Source: CAZJAH01 sp964544155
GTDB taxonomy: Bacteria > Bacteroidota > Ignavibacteria > Kapaibacteriales > UBA2268
Reading direction: 5' to 3'
Assembly: GCA_964544155.1 (NCBI GenBank)
Contig: CAZJAH010000055.1
Location: forward strand, 1-16,387
Length of the DNA: 16,387 nucleotides
This document shows, piece after piece, positions 1 through 6,925 of the stretch (position 1 is its first letter; every line of letters begins with the position of its first letter). Position numbers and translations under genes: made by a program. The notes beneath the pieces are model-generated. The model searched no databases, was not told where the DNA came from, and saw only the letters and a list, made by a program, of their open reading frames with translations.

Positions 1-1
1 C

Positions 2-565
2 TTAAAAATGCTTCTCTATGCCCCCGTAGGCTATGAGTTTGTTTTCCCTTGTCTTCTTCAGGAAATTATTCAGCCTTTTTTCATACTCTTCAGGGTGTGG
101 GCGCGCCTGATCTATATATGCTATCCTGATTCTTTTGTAGGCTTCTGAGAAATTCTGATAATTCTTCCATGCTTCCGGGTCGCTTTTGATTATTTCAATT
201 AAATCATCAGGGAATACAAATTCTTCGGCGAGGATTTCATCCGCTTTCTCGCGTACTGAAGGGTGCAGCATGTCATGCTCTGCCAGCCACCTAAGCCTTT
301 CCTTATTCGGCTGTGAGAATTTGCTTTTGGGATTTCTGGGAGTAAATCTCTGCATCGAGCATTCCTCATCGTATGTCTTAATGGTGCTGTCTATCCATCC
401 GAAACACAGGGCTTCCTCCACAGCGTCGTTATAAGGAATTCGCTTTTTTCCTGAAGCTTTTTTGGGGTATATCAGCCAAACCTCTTTTTCTTTTTGGAAA
501 TTTTTTGCAAGCCATTCCCGCCAGCTCTTTCTGTTTGTTATATATAATGTTTTGTAATTGCTCAT
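2..565 (-). CDS. YdeI/OmdA-family protein
   Basis: A complete 187-residue protein with its TAA stop at the left edge of the window. The N-terminal half resembles the YdeI/OmpD-associated (OmdA, 'bacteriocin-protection') family: an opening of the kind RKSWREWL, then KEVWLIYPKKASGKKRIPY, the hallmark ALCFGWIDS at about residues 52-60, and RFTPRNPKSKFSQPN at about 73-87. The C-terminal part is a charged helical extension. There is no signal peptide or membrane segment, so it is probably cytoplasmic. The biochemical activity of this family is unclear; the bacteriocin-resistance name comes from a few homologues and should not be taken as proven here. No Shine-Dalgarno sequence precedes the ATG; the leader is AT-rich and carries ATTATTAAAA 14 bases upstream. 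The gene is separated from the LRR gene by 243 bases and is probably transcribed on its own. Confidence 0.8.
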   Translation of the reverse strand: MSNYKTLYITNRKSWREWLAKNFQKEKEVWLIYPKKASGKKRIPYNDAVEEALCFGWIDSTIKTYDEECSMQRFTPRNPKSKFSQPNKERLRWLAEHDMLHPSVREKADEILAEEFVFPDDLIEIIKSDPEAWKNYQNFSEAYKRIRIAYIDQARPHPEEYEKRLNNFLKKTRENKLIAYGGIEKHF

Positions 566-591
566 TTAATTAATAGTAATTTTAATAATTA

Positions 592-599
592 TATTTTTG
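592..599 (+). promoter_or_regulatory. Possible -7 element (TATTTTTG), plus strand
   Basis: TATTTTTG matches the Bacteroidota -7 consensus TAnnTTTG exactly and points rightward into a region with no plus-strand gene. No TTTG is found 19 bases upstream, so the promoter call is weak. It would start a transcript near 605 that could end at the hairpin and T-run near 775. Confidence 0.25.
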
Positions 600-706
600 A
601 TTAAGTGTACAACATAGTATAAGATATAAAAAAAGAAAACTTTAATAAAAATAATTTAAAATCTATTCTTTTGAATAAAAATAAATAATCAGAAATTGAG
701 GTACTT

Positions 707-774
707 AGTCCCTGCGGGTGTACTTTCAAAGTAAAATTTATCCTTGCAAGCCAAAACTTGCAGGGACTTTTTGT
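707..774 (+). terminator. Two mutually exclusive stem-loops before a T-run
   Basis: A long stem pairs 707-719 (AGTCCCTGCGGGT) with 756-768 (ACTTGCAGGGACT): 13 pairs including two G-U wobbles. A second stem pairs 742-750 (CCTTGCAAG) with 757-765 (CTTGCAGGG): 9 pairs with one wobble and a 6-base loop. They share the right arm and so compete. TTTTTGTTT follows, as in an intrinsic terminator. The wobbles become C-A mismatches when read on the minus strand, so the plus strand gives the better RNA fold. No plus-strand gene is known upstream, so this may end a small RNA. Alternatively it is just an inverted repeat behind the LRR gene. Confidence 0.45.
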
Positions 775-808
775 TTGGAGATTAACTTTTTCGGCTTTTG
801 TAGTATTA

Positions 809-1750
809 TCAAAAAACAATCTCAACGCCGGGAAGCCATTCCATTATGTCTTCTCTTTCGTCTTCATCAATGGGGTTATCTCTTAGACGCAGAAGCTCCA
901 GTTTCTTTAGCTCTTCGATCTCGTCGGGAAGTTCTTTCAGAAAGTTATAGGATAAATCGAGTACTCTAAGGTTTTTGAGCCTTTTAATATCGTCCGATAT
1001 TTCCCTTAAATTCGCTGAGCGTATCTTAAGCACCTCGAGGTTTTCAAGGTTGTAAATCTGGTAAGGCACTTCATTGAGCTTATTCCCGGTTAAGTCTAAG
1101 TATTCCAGGGTGTAAAGGCTGTCGAACTCCCTGGGCAGGGAAGTAATCCTGTTCATCTTAAGGTCGAGCCTTTTCAGGCCGCGAAGTTCGGTTATTGATT
1201 CCGGTATCGATGTTAGTTTATTATGCTCGAGTGTAAGCACTTCAAGGTTAATCAGATTACTTATTTCAGGTGAAATATCATTTAGGTCGTTTAGCCCGGC
1301 GTTGAGTACCCTTATTTTTTGCATTTTAAAAATAGATTCCGGAATTGTGTAAATCTGATTGGATGAAAAATGCAGTTCTGTGAGGTTATTCAGTTCCTCA
1401 ATATCTTCAGGAATTTCCATAATATTATTATACCTTATGTCAATTACCTGCAAAAGCGGAAGCTTGAGGAGTACCTGAGGAAACTCGTTAAGCTGGTTAT
1501 TCATAAGGTTCACTTCCTGCAGGTTTCGATATTTGGCCAGGTAGCCGTTAATATCAACCATCATGTCCGGCCTGCTGAAGATAAAGAGTTTCATAACTTC
1601 TGAGGCTTCAGCATACTGTACGTCATTCTGAGTATACAGTCTTTCCTTTTCTAATTCCGAGCGGTCGAGTACGCTCTGCTGCGCGCAGGAAATAAGCGGC
1701 AGAATTGCTATTACTATTAACAGCAGTAATAATGGAGGAATTGTTCTCAT
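809..1750 (-). CDS. Leucine-rich-repeat lipoprotein
   Basis: A 313-residue protein. The ATG at 1750 is chosen because it opens a clean lipoprotein signal: MRTIPP, a Leu/Ile-rich stretch and the lipobox L19-I-S-C22. A longer reading from 1810 would add 20 residues, bury the signal and overlap hutI by 41 bases. After a charged linker come ten consecutive leucine-rich repeats of 22-23 residues, from about residue 70 to 305, of the form LxxLxLxxNxLxxLPxxIxxLxx. The last repeat degenerates into an acidic cap ending GVEIVF. Such proteins form curved solenoids used for protein binding; this one should sit on a membrane surface facing the periplasm or outside. The binding partner is unknown. The gene lies 19 bases behind hutI and is probably co-transcribed with it, although no functional link is obvious. 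No Shine-Dalgarno sequence is seen. Confidence 0.85.
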   Translation of the reverse strand: MRTIPPLLLLLIVIAILPLISCAQQSVLDRSELEKERLYTQNDVQYAEASEVMKLFIFSRPDMMVDINGYLAKYRNLQEVNLMNNQLNEFPQVLLKLPLLQVIDIRYNNIMEIPEDIEELNNLTELHFSSNQIYTIPESIFKMQKIRVLNAGLNDLNDISPEISNLINLEVLTLEHNKLTSIPESITELRGLKRLDLKMNRITSLPREFDSLYTLEYLDLTGNKLNEVPYQIYNLENLEVLKIRSANLREISDDIKRLKNLRVLDLSYNFLKELPDEIEELKKLELLRLRDNPIDEDEREDIMEWLPGVEIVF

Positions 1751-1769
1751 TATTTTTTTTATCAAAAGT

Positions 1770-3023
1770 TTATACAATTCTGTTACCTTTAATCCATGTT
1801 TCACTAACATGATTTATACCAAAATGATAGAAAATATCAGTATAGCTGGATACATCACACACAATAAAATTAGCGAGTTTGCCTATTTCGAGTGATCCCA
1901 TTACAGCCGACTGCTCGATTGCCCTGGCGCCGTTAAGCGTGGCGGCAGTAATTGCTTCCTCCGCTGTCATAGCCATATTAATGACAGCGAGGGAAAGAAC
2001 TGTCTGCATATTTTCGGTAAATGAAGAACCCGGGTTGCAGTCTGTCGAAAGCGCAACTATAGCGCCTTTATCTATCAGTTTCCTTGCGGGAGCGTAAGGC
2101 ATCCTTATGAAATAAGCCGTACCCGGGAGCAGTGTGGCTACCGTTCGGGCTTCAATCATAGCGTCTATACTTTCGTCCGAAATAAAGAGCAGGTGATCCG
2201 CCGAAACTGCGCCGAGTTTAGCAGCCAGCTTAGCAGCCGATACATCCGCAAGTTCATCGGCGTGTACTTTTAACTTAAGGCCGTGATCAAGGCCTGCCTG
2301 CAATATCTGCTCGCCTTCATCCAGAGTATAATAGCCTTTATCTATGAACGCGTCGCAGTATTCCGCGAGATTTTCTTGTATTACGCGTGGGAGCATTTCA
2401 TTTTTTATAATATCAATATATTTTTGTCTGTCCTGCTTGTACTCAGGCGGGAAATCATGCGCGCCGAGGAAAGTTGTCGAAATATGCATTGGAAGTTCTT
2501 CTTTAAGTATTGCTGCCGCGCGAAGCTGATTAAGCTCGCTTTCGGTAGTAAGGCCGTAGCCGCTTTTTATCTCCACTCCGGTAGTGCCGTACTTCATGGC
2601 GCTATGGGCTAACTTTCTGCCTGTATCGGCAAGCTCGTCGATGGTAGCGCCGCGGGTGGCTTTCATGGTAGTGAGTATTCCGCCGCCCTCTTCAGCTATC
2701 TGTTGATAGCTTACACCGCGAAGCCTTCTTGCGAATTCGCGTGAGCGGTTCCCGGCGAATACAAAGTGTGTATGTGAATCCACAAAGCCAGGCATAATGG
2801 TTTTACCTCTGCCGTCGAGTACTTCGCCGGGGGTATAATCCTGTCTTTGAACTATTTTTTCAGCTTCCGCTGTAGGGCCTACCCATTTGATGCTTTCTTC
2901 ATCAAAGAGCATCGCGCCATCGGGGATCTCTCCGATTTCTCCCATTTTTTCGCCGGTTTTCTCCAGGGCGCCCTGCGCGTTTACGGTAACTAAGGAACTT
3001 ATATTTTTTATCAGTCTAAGCAT
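1770..3023 (-). CDS. hutI: Imidazolonepropionase
   Basis: A 417-residue amidohydrolase, the usual length for HutI, which opens the ring of 4-imidazolone-5-propanoate to N-formimino-L-glutamate in histidine degradation. The metal site is intact: H84 and H86 in PGFVDSHTHFVFAGNR, H254 in KVHADEL and D328 in LSTDCNPGSS, with the substrate-binding Glu of HADE (E257) and the family motifs EIKSGYGL (151-158) and FLGAHDFPPEY (185-195). It is cytoplasmic. No other hut gene (hutH, hutU, hutG, ftcD) lies in the window, so the rest of the pathway must be elsewhere if present. The start has no Shine-Dalgarno sequence. The 102-base gap upstream holds a possible promoter, and the LRR lipoprotein gene follows 19 bases downstream. 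Confidence 0.95.
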   Translation of the reverse strand: MLRLIKNISSLVTVNAQGALEKTGEKMGEIGEIPDGAMLFDEESIKWVGPTAEAEKIVQRQDYTPGEVLDGRGKTIMPGFVDSHTHFVFAGNRSREFARRLRGVSYQQIAEEGGGILTTMKATRGATIDELADTGRKLAHSAMKYGTTGVEIKSGYGLTTESELNQLRAAAILKEELPMHISTTFLGAHDFPPEYKQDRQKYIDIIKNEMLPRVIQENLAEYCDAFIDKGYYTLDEGEQILQAGLDHGLKLKVHADELADVSAAKLAAKLGAVSADHLLFISDESIDAMIEARTVATLLPGTAYFIRMPYAPARKLIDKGAIVALSTDCNPGSSFTENMQTVLSLAVINMAMTAEEAITAATLNGARAIEQSAVMGSLEIGKLANFIVCDVSSYTDIFYHFGINHVSETWIKGNRIV

Positions 3024-3059
3024 TTCAGATTTTTAATAATTTTTACTTTTCAGATTTTT
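3023..3059. repeat. Direct repeat TTTCAGATTTTT in the hutI leader
   Basis: The 12-mer occurs at 3023-3034 and again at 3048-3059, 25 bases apart; the first copy overlaps the hutI start codon. It may be a small duplication in AT-rich leader sequence. No function is claimed. Confidence 0.5.
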
Positions 3060-3084
3060 TAGTATTTTTTTAAAAAATTTAAGA

Positions 3085-3115
3085 CAAAGCTAAGGCTTAT
3101 TTATTTAATGAAAAT
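3085..3115 (-). promoter_or_regulatory. Putative hutI promoter
   Basis: On the minus strand TAGCTTTG (3092-3085) matches TAnnTTTG exactly, about 60 bases before the hutI ATG. The -33 region, 18-19 bases upstream, reads only ATTTT, not TTTG, so the match is half complete. It would give hutI and the LRR gene a start separate from the prfB-side operon. Confidence 0.4.
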
Positions 3116-3125
3116 TATGAATTTC

Positions 3126-3716
3126 TCAATATTTTTTTTTCTGTAAGAGTTTATTTTTTTTTAACCCGTCAATAATTTTCCCGGCAATATCTTCCATTAT
3201 CCATTCAAATCCATCACCGATCCATGTGTCAATTTCAGAATCCAGTTTTGCCTGCCAAACTACATTGCCTGTTTTGATATCTGTCAGAGTGGCGTAAAAG
3301 ATCATATCATAATTGCTTTTTCGAGCGGTCAGCTTTTTTAGCCCACCCGGATTAGTCTCTGGATAATCAGGCAAAAAATAATCAATATAGTGCCTGTCAA
3401 AATTATCGAGCTTGAGCATTAAAAGTGCACCGTAGTTTTCTTCTATAAGTCTGGAGGTTTCGAACTCCGGGTTAAAATCTTCACCGTAAACAGCATAAGC
3501 GGAGTATCCGTCCAGGCCATTAAACCGAAGGCGGTTCATAAGCTCGCCCTCAATATACTGCTGCCATGAATTTTCGAATACCCGTGCAAAGACAATCACA
3601 TTGTCGTAAGGCCCGAATTGCGGATTGTTTAGCTTATCGGCCATATCTGTCCGCGCGCAGCCGGATAATAATAAGGCTCCTAAAACAGGTACGATAAAGA
3701 TTTTGATAAGCTTCAT
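3126..3716 (-). CDS. Lipoprotein of unknown function
   Basis: A 196-residue protein that I do not recognise. It begins MKLIKIF with a hydrophobic stretch and the lipobox L17-S-G-C20, so it should be exported and lipidated. The mature part starts with a polar linker, then alternates beta-like stretches (YDNVIVFARVF, ALLMLKLDNF, DMIFYATLTDIKTGNVVWQAKLD) and ends in a Lys-rich helix. The pattern 'ATLTDIKTGNVVWQA' recalls outer-membrane-associated assembly lipoproteins such as CsgG- or LpoB-like folds, but that is only a resemblance. The GTG at 3722 overlaps the prfB stop as TAGTG. AAGGAGG lies 4 bases before that GTG and 10 before the ATG at 3716, so either may be the start. Both choices mean translation coupled to prfB. 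Confidence 0.72.
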   Translation of the reverse strand: MKLIKIFIVPVLGALLLSGCARTDMADKLNNPQFGPYDNVIVFARVFENSWQQYIEGELMNRLRFNGLDGYSAYAVYGEDFNPEFETSRLIEENYGALLMLKLDNFDRHYIDYFLPDYPETNPGGLKKLTARKSNYDMIFYATLTDIKTGNVVWQAKLDSEIDTWIGDGFEWIMEDIAGKIIDGLKKNKLLQKKKY

Positions 3717-3721
3717 AAGCA

Positions 3722-4829
3722 CTATGCCTCCTTTTCGGTTCCGAGTAATAGATATTGCTTTATAAAATCGTCAATATCGCCGTCCATGACAGCCTGTATG
3801 TCTGTGCGCTTATGTTCCGAGCGGTGGTCATTTACCATAGTATATGGCTGGAACACATAGGAACGTATCTGGCTGCCCCATTCGATTTTCTTCTTCTTGC
3901 CTTCTACGGCTGCTTTTTCAGCTTCTTCTTCTTCAATTTTCTGCTGGTACAGCCTGGATTTAAGCATTTTTATGGCGCGTTCGCGATTTTGGAACTGCGA
4001 CCTTTCCTGCTGGCATGATACCACTATTCCCGAAGGCAAATGTCTTAGGCGGACTGCTGTTTCCACTTTATTTACATTCTGGCCGCCTTTCCCTCCGGCT
4101 CTGAAAGTATCCCACTCGATATCAGCGGGATTTACTTCAATTTCTATATCATCTTCCACAACGGGATAAACAAAAACAGAGGCAAATGATGTATGCCTTC
4201 GGGCGTTCGAATCAAAGGGGGAAATTCTTACCAGCCTGTGAACGCCGCTTTCGGATTTGAGATAACCGTATGCGAAATTGCCGTTTATTTCCAGAGTTCC
4301 TGATTTTATGCCGGCGCTGTCGCCCTCAAGTTCATCTATTAGGTAAGTTTTGTAATTATGTCTTTCAGCCCAGCGTGTATAAAGCCTGAGAAGCATTTCC
4401 GCCCAGTCCTGAGCCTCTGTGCCTCCGGCGCCCGCGTGTATGGTAAGCAGTGCGGCACGGTAGTCGTCTTTGCCTGATAAGAGATTTTTAACTTCAAGTT
4501 CTTCCATTCTCTTTTCGGCTTTTGCGATTTCATCGTTGATATCGCTTTCCAGCCCTTCATCGCCGGCTTCTTCGGCCAAATCTGCCATTGCTTTGGCGTC
4601 CTCGATAAGTTGGCGCGAGCCTTCCCAGTTATCTATCCATTCTTTAAGGGAAGATATCTCCTGCATATGGCTTTTGGCGGCGTTAGAATCATTCCAGAAG
4701 CCTTCTTCGCGGGTAAGTTTTTCTTTTTCTTTGACTGATTCCCTTTTGGCGTCTATGTCAAAGATACCTCCGCAATTCATCGGATCTTTTTAGCAGTTTG
4801 CTGATTTTTTCTTTTTGTGGTTCAAACAT
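3722..4829 (-). CDS. prfB: Peptide chain release factor 2 (programmed +1 frameshift)
   Basis: RF2 ends translation at UGA and UAA. Reading starts at the ATG at 4829, 6 bases after AAAGGAG, and gives 23 codons (MFEPQKEK...RRYL) before an in-frame TGA at 4760-4758. A +1 shift at CTT-TGA-C continues into DIDAKRESV and on to the stop at 3724-3722, for a protein of about 368 residues, the normal RF2 length. After the coiled N-terminal domain, the SPF stop-recognition tripeptide is at about 203-205 (VRISPFD) and the catalytic GGQ at about 248-250 (AGGKGGQNVNK). The ATG at 4780 is a false start just ahead of the shift site. The gene lies 31 bases behind the EamA gene and overlaps or abuts the lipoprotein gene. 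Its own RF2 level controls the shift. Confidence 0.98.
4757..4772 (-). promoter_or_regulatory. RF2 autoregulatory frameshift site
   Basis: On the minus strand: CGG AGG TAT CTT TGA C. The internal Shine-Dalgarno-like GGAGG, the slippery CTT and the UGA followed by C match the classic RF2 recoding site. When RF2 is scarce, UGA decoding is slow and ribosomes slip +1 to make more RF2. Confidence 0.97.
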
Positions 4830-4835
4830 TTTTAA

Positions 4836-4842
4836 CTCCTTT
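4836..4842 (-). promoter_or_regulatory. prfB ribosome binding site
   Basis: AAAGGAG, 6 bases before the ATG at 4829. It decides the true start of prfB upstream of the frameshift, and shows that at least some mRNAs in this organism use a Shine-Dalgarno sequence. Confidence 0.8.
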
Positions 4843-4860
4843 AATATTTTTTTTAATAAT

Positions 4861-5724
4861 TTATAATCTTTGAGTAATAATTACACCAGTTATGATCAAA
4901 ACTCCGCCTATAACAAACTCAATACTAATTGTATAAGACAGGAAGATCATTGACAAAATAGTCGTTAATACCGGCTGAACATTGTTAAAGACGGCTACAC
5001 GGCCTGCATCTATTTTAGTTAAACCAAAATACCACAGTGCGTATCCGACAACCGACGTGAATAAGCCCAGATACACAAGTTGTACCCAATGAACAGGCTC
5101 AATAATTGATAGATCTACTTGCTGCGGAAGAATTAAGAATATGGGCAAATACAGAATATAGCCGATAATCATTGACATGGCCGTTGAATTTACCGCACCG
5201 TACTTCCTTGATATATTCCTGCCTATAACTGTATAAAGGGCCCATGAAAAGCTGGCTATGAGTATAAGAATATTCCCGAGGAAATATTCTGACGAAAGAT
5301 CGAATCCGCGGTTGAATATGATGAGGAAAGTCCCGGCGAAAGCAAGGAATATACCGCTTAATTTCAAAAAAGAAGATTTTTCTTTTAGGAAAATCGCTGC
5401 TATAACATAAACGAAAGCGGGCGATAAAGCATAAGCCAGAGCCACATTGGGAGCGGTGGTCATATGCACGCTGGTAAAGAACAGGAGCTGGTTTACAGGG
5501 ACGTTCAGTATTCCCAGTATTAGCAGAGTCAGGATATCTTTTTTTTCCAGCCTTTTGACTTTTTTCCAACGAACAGCAAGCCATACCAGGTAAATAAACG
5601 CGGCTATACCGGCGCGAAAGAACAGCAGTACTGCAGGAGACAAATCATAAGTAATATTTTTAGCCACAACGTGAGTGCTGGAAGCTATTATCTGCTGAAG
5701 TACTAAAGCCGGATATACCATCAT
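4861..5724 (-). CDS. EamA/DMT-family transporter
   Basis: A 287-residue, strongly hydrophobic inner-membrane protein with about ten membrane helices in two repeated EamA halves, as in drug/metabolite transporters. The first half opens VYPALVLQQIIASSTHVVAKN and contains LLFFRAGIAAFIYL and the typical ALAYALSPAFVYVIAAIFLKE. The second begins near FLGNILILIASFSWALYTVIGR and contains VQLVYLGLFTSVVGYALWYFGL and AVFNNVQPVLTTILSMIFL. Family members export small metabolites such as amino acids, nucleosides or toxic analogues; the substrate cannot be read from sequence. The gene begins MM and its ATG directly follows the TAA of the glycosyltransferase gene (TAAATG), so translation is probably coupled. 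The next gene, prfB, starts 31 bases downstream. Confidence 0.9.
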   Translation of the reverse strand: MMVYPALVLQQIIASSTHVVAKNITYDLSPAVLLFFRAGIAAFIYLVWLAVRWKKVKRLEKKDILTLLILGILNVPVNQLLFFTSVHMTTAPNVALAYALSPAFVYVIAAIFLKEKSSFLKLSGIFLAFAGTFLIIFNRGFDLSSEYFLGNILILIASFSWALYTVIGRNISRKYGAVNSTAMSMIIGYILYLPIFLILPQQVDLSIIEPVHWVQLVYLGLFTSVVGYALWYFGLTKIDAGRVAVFNNVQPVLTTILSMIFLSYTISIEFVIGGVLIITGVIITQRL

Positions 5725-6852
5725 TTATCCGCTTATACTTAAAATGGTATCGATTTGGGATTCGAAGTTAAGTTCACTGGATGCGTTTTCAGCATTGGCA
5801 GCTAAATTATCATATAATGTTTTATCTTTTAGCCGGTTGATAGCATCGGCAATATCAACCGGCCTGGGGTCATATCCCGTGAGTATGCCGGTATTGAATT
5901 TTTCTGTCAATTGCTTTATTGCAGGAAGCCCTGTGGATATGTAAGGCTTTCCTGCCATTATATACTCAAAAATCTTATTCGGAAGCGCCAGTTCATAAGA
6001 AAGGCTTAAAGGCCTGAAAAGCGCCATCCCGGCGTCTGCCGATAAAGTATAATCATGAAGCATTTCATAAGGCACTTTTCCGGTGAAAAAGGTTCTGCCT
6101 TCAAGGCCCAGTTCAGCTGCCTTATGTTTTAGTTTATTTTCTTGCGGGCCTGATCCTATAATAAAAAATGATGTATTATCAGTGAGCTTGACTGCTCTCA
6201 TGGTAGTAAGTATCCCCCGACCGTCGAGAAGCTCGCCCTGGTAAATCAATTTAAAAGTATCCCGGCTTTCGGGATACAGATCGGACAGTTTTGATGATAA
6301 GGCCCTTAGCCGTTTTGGAGGTAGATTCATTACCAGATGGAAAGGCTTTGCCGATTTAAAGTGTTCTTTAAGATATTCGGCGTCAAGCTGCCCTGTAACG
6401 ATAAACTCATCCACAGCCGGGGTGTGCATGTTCTCAATAGCTGAAACAGCATGTTGCTTTAGGTTTTGCCCTGATAGTGTACCCAGCGCCGAATATATCT
6501 CCCTGGCATCGTAAATAAGTTTTGAACTTAACTTTGTTTTGAGCTTAGTACCGGGAACAAGCGAATACAAATCCATGGCAAACACATTTTGCGCTGATAA
6601 TTGATCCGCGATTCTGATGACTTTATTATTAAATGCGTACCATTTAATGAACACACGGCCTTTTGGGATTTTTACGGGGTAATAATCTATGCCTTTGGCA
6701 TTAAGAGTTTCCCTGCCGGCTTGGCTTTCCGGGGCAATTACCGCGGCTTTTCTGCCGTTTGAGGCTAATGTGCCGGCAATATTCAGCGTTCTCGCGTCAG
6801 TAGCGGGATCGCCGAAACATATAAGCACTGAATTGTAGCCGCGGTTATTCAT
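5725..6852 (-). CDS. Family 4-type glycosyltransferase
   Basis: A 375-residue GT-B-fold enzyme predicted to transfer a sugar from a nucleotide donor to a glycan or lipid acceptor at the cytoplasmic side of the membrane. The C-terminal donor domain is recognisable: the strand and loop YQGELLDGRG (204-213), FFIIGSGP (229-236), FFTGKVPYEML (255-265) and the donor-binding signature ALPNKIFEYIMAGKP (289-303) with E296 in the position of the conserved Glu. The N-terminal acceptor domain is more divergent; it opens NSVLICFGDPATDARTLNIAGTLASNG. There is no signal peptide. It starts 56 bases behind fprA with AAAGGA 8 bases before the ATG, and abuts the EamA gene. No polysaccharide cluster surrounds it, so the acceptor is unknown. 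Confidence 0.86.
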   Translation of the reverse strand: MNNRGYNSVLICFGDPATDARTLNIAGTLASNGRKAAVIAPESQAGRETLNAKGIDYYPVKIPKGRVFIKWYAFNNKVIRIADQLSAQNVFAMDLYSLVPGTKLKTKLSSKLIYDAREIYSALGTLSGQNLKQHAVSAIENMHTPAVDEFIVTGQLDAEYLKEHFKSAKPFHLVMNLPPKRLRALSSKLSDLYPESRDTFKLIYQGELLDGRGILTTMRAVKLTDNTSFFIIGSGPQENKLKHKAAELGLEGRTFFTGKVPYEMLHDYTLSADAGMALFRPLSLSYELALPNKIFEYIMAGKPYISTGLPAIKQLTEKFNTGILTGYDPRPVDIADAINRLKDKTLYDNLAANAENASSELNFESQIDTILSISG

Positions 6853-6889
6853 TATTTATATCCTTTAATCTGCTTAAATTTTAACTAAA

Positions 6890-6925
6890 ATTAAAATGAA
6901 GCGGCGAATTAAAATGAAGCAGCGA
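6890..6925. repeat. 18-bp tandem duplication of the fprA tail
   Basis: Two adjacent 18-base copies with one mismatch (6890-6907 and 6908-6925). On the minus strand each encodes Phe-Ala-Ala-Ser-Phe-stop in the same frame, so the last codons and stop of fprA are repeated directly behind the gene. Confidence 0.9.

Noticed and set aside
1751..1810. Longer N-terminus for the LRR protein starting at 1810
   Set aside because: It overlaps hutI by 41 bases and places a charged stretch before the signal peptide; the ATG at 1750 gives a proper lipoprotein signal.
3722..4780. RF2 starting at the ATG at 4780
   Set aside because: That ATG lies just upstream of the frameshift site, out of frame with the real start; the ATG at 4829 has a Shine-Dalgarno sequence and gives the conserved N-terminus after a +1 shift.
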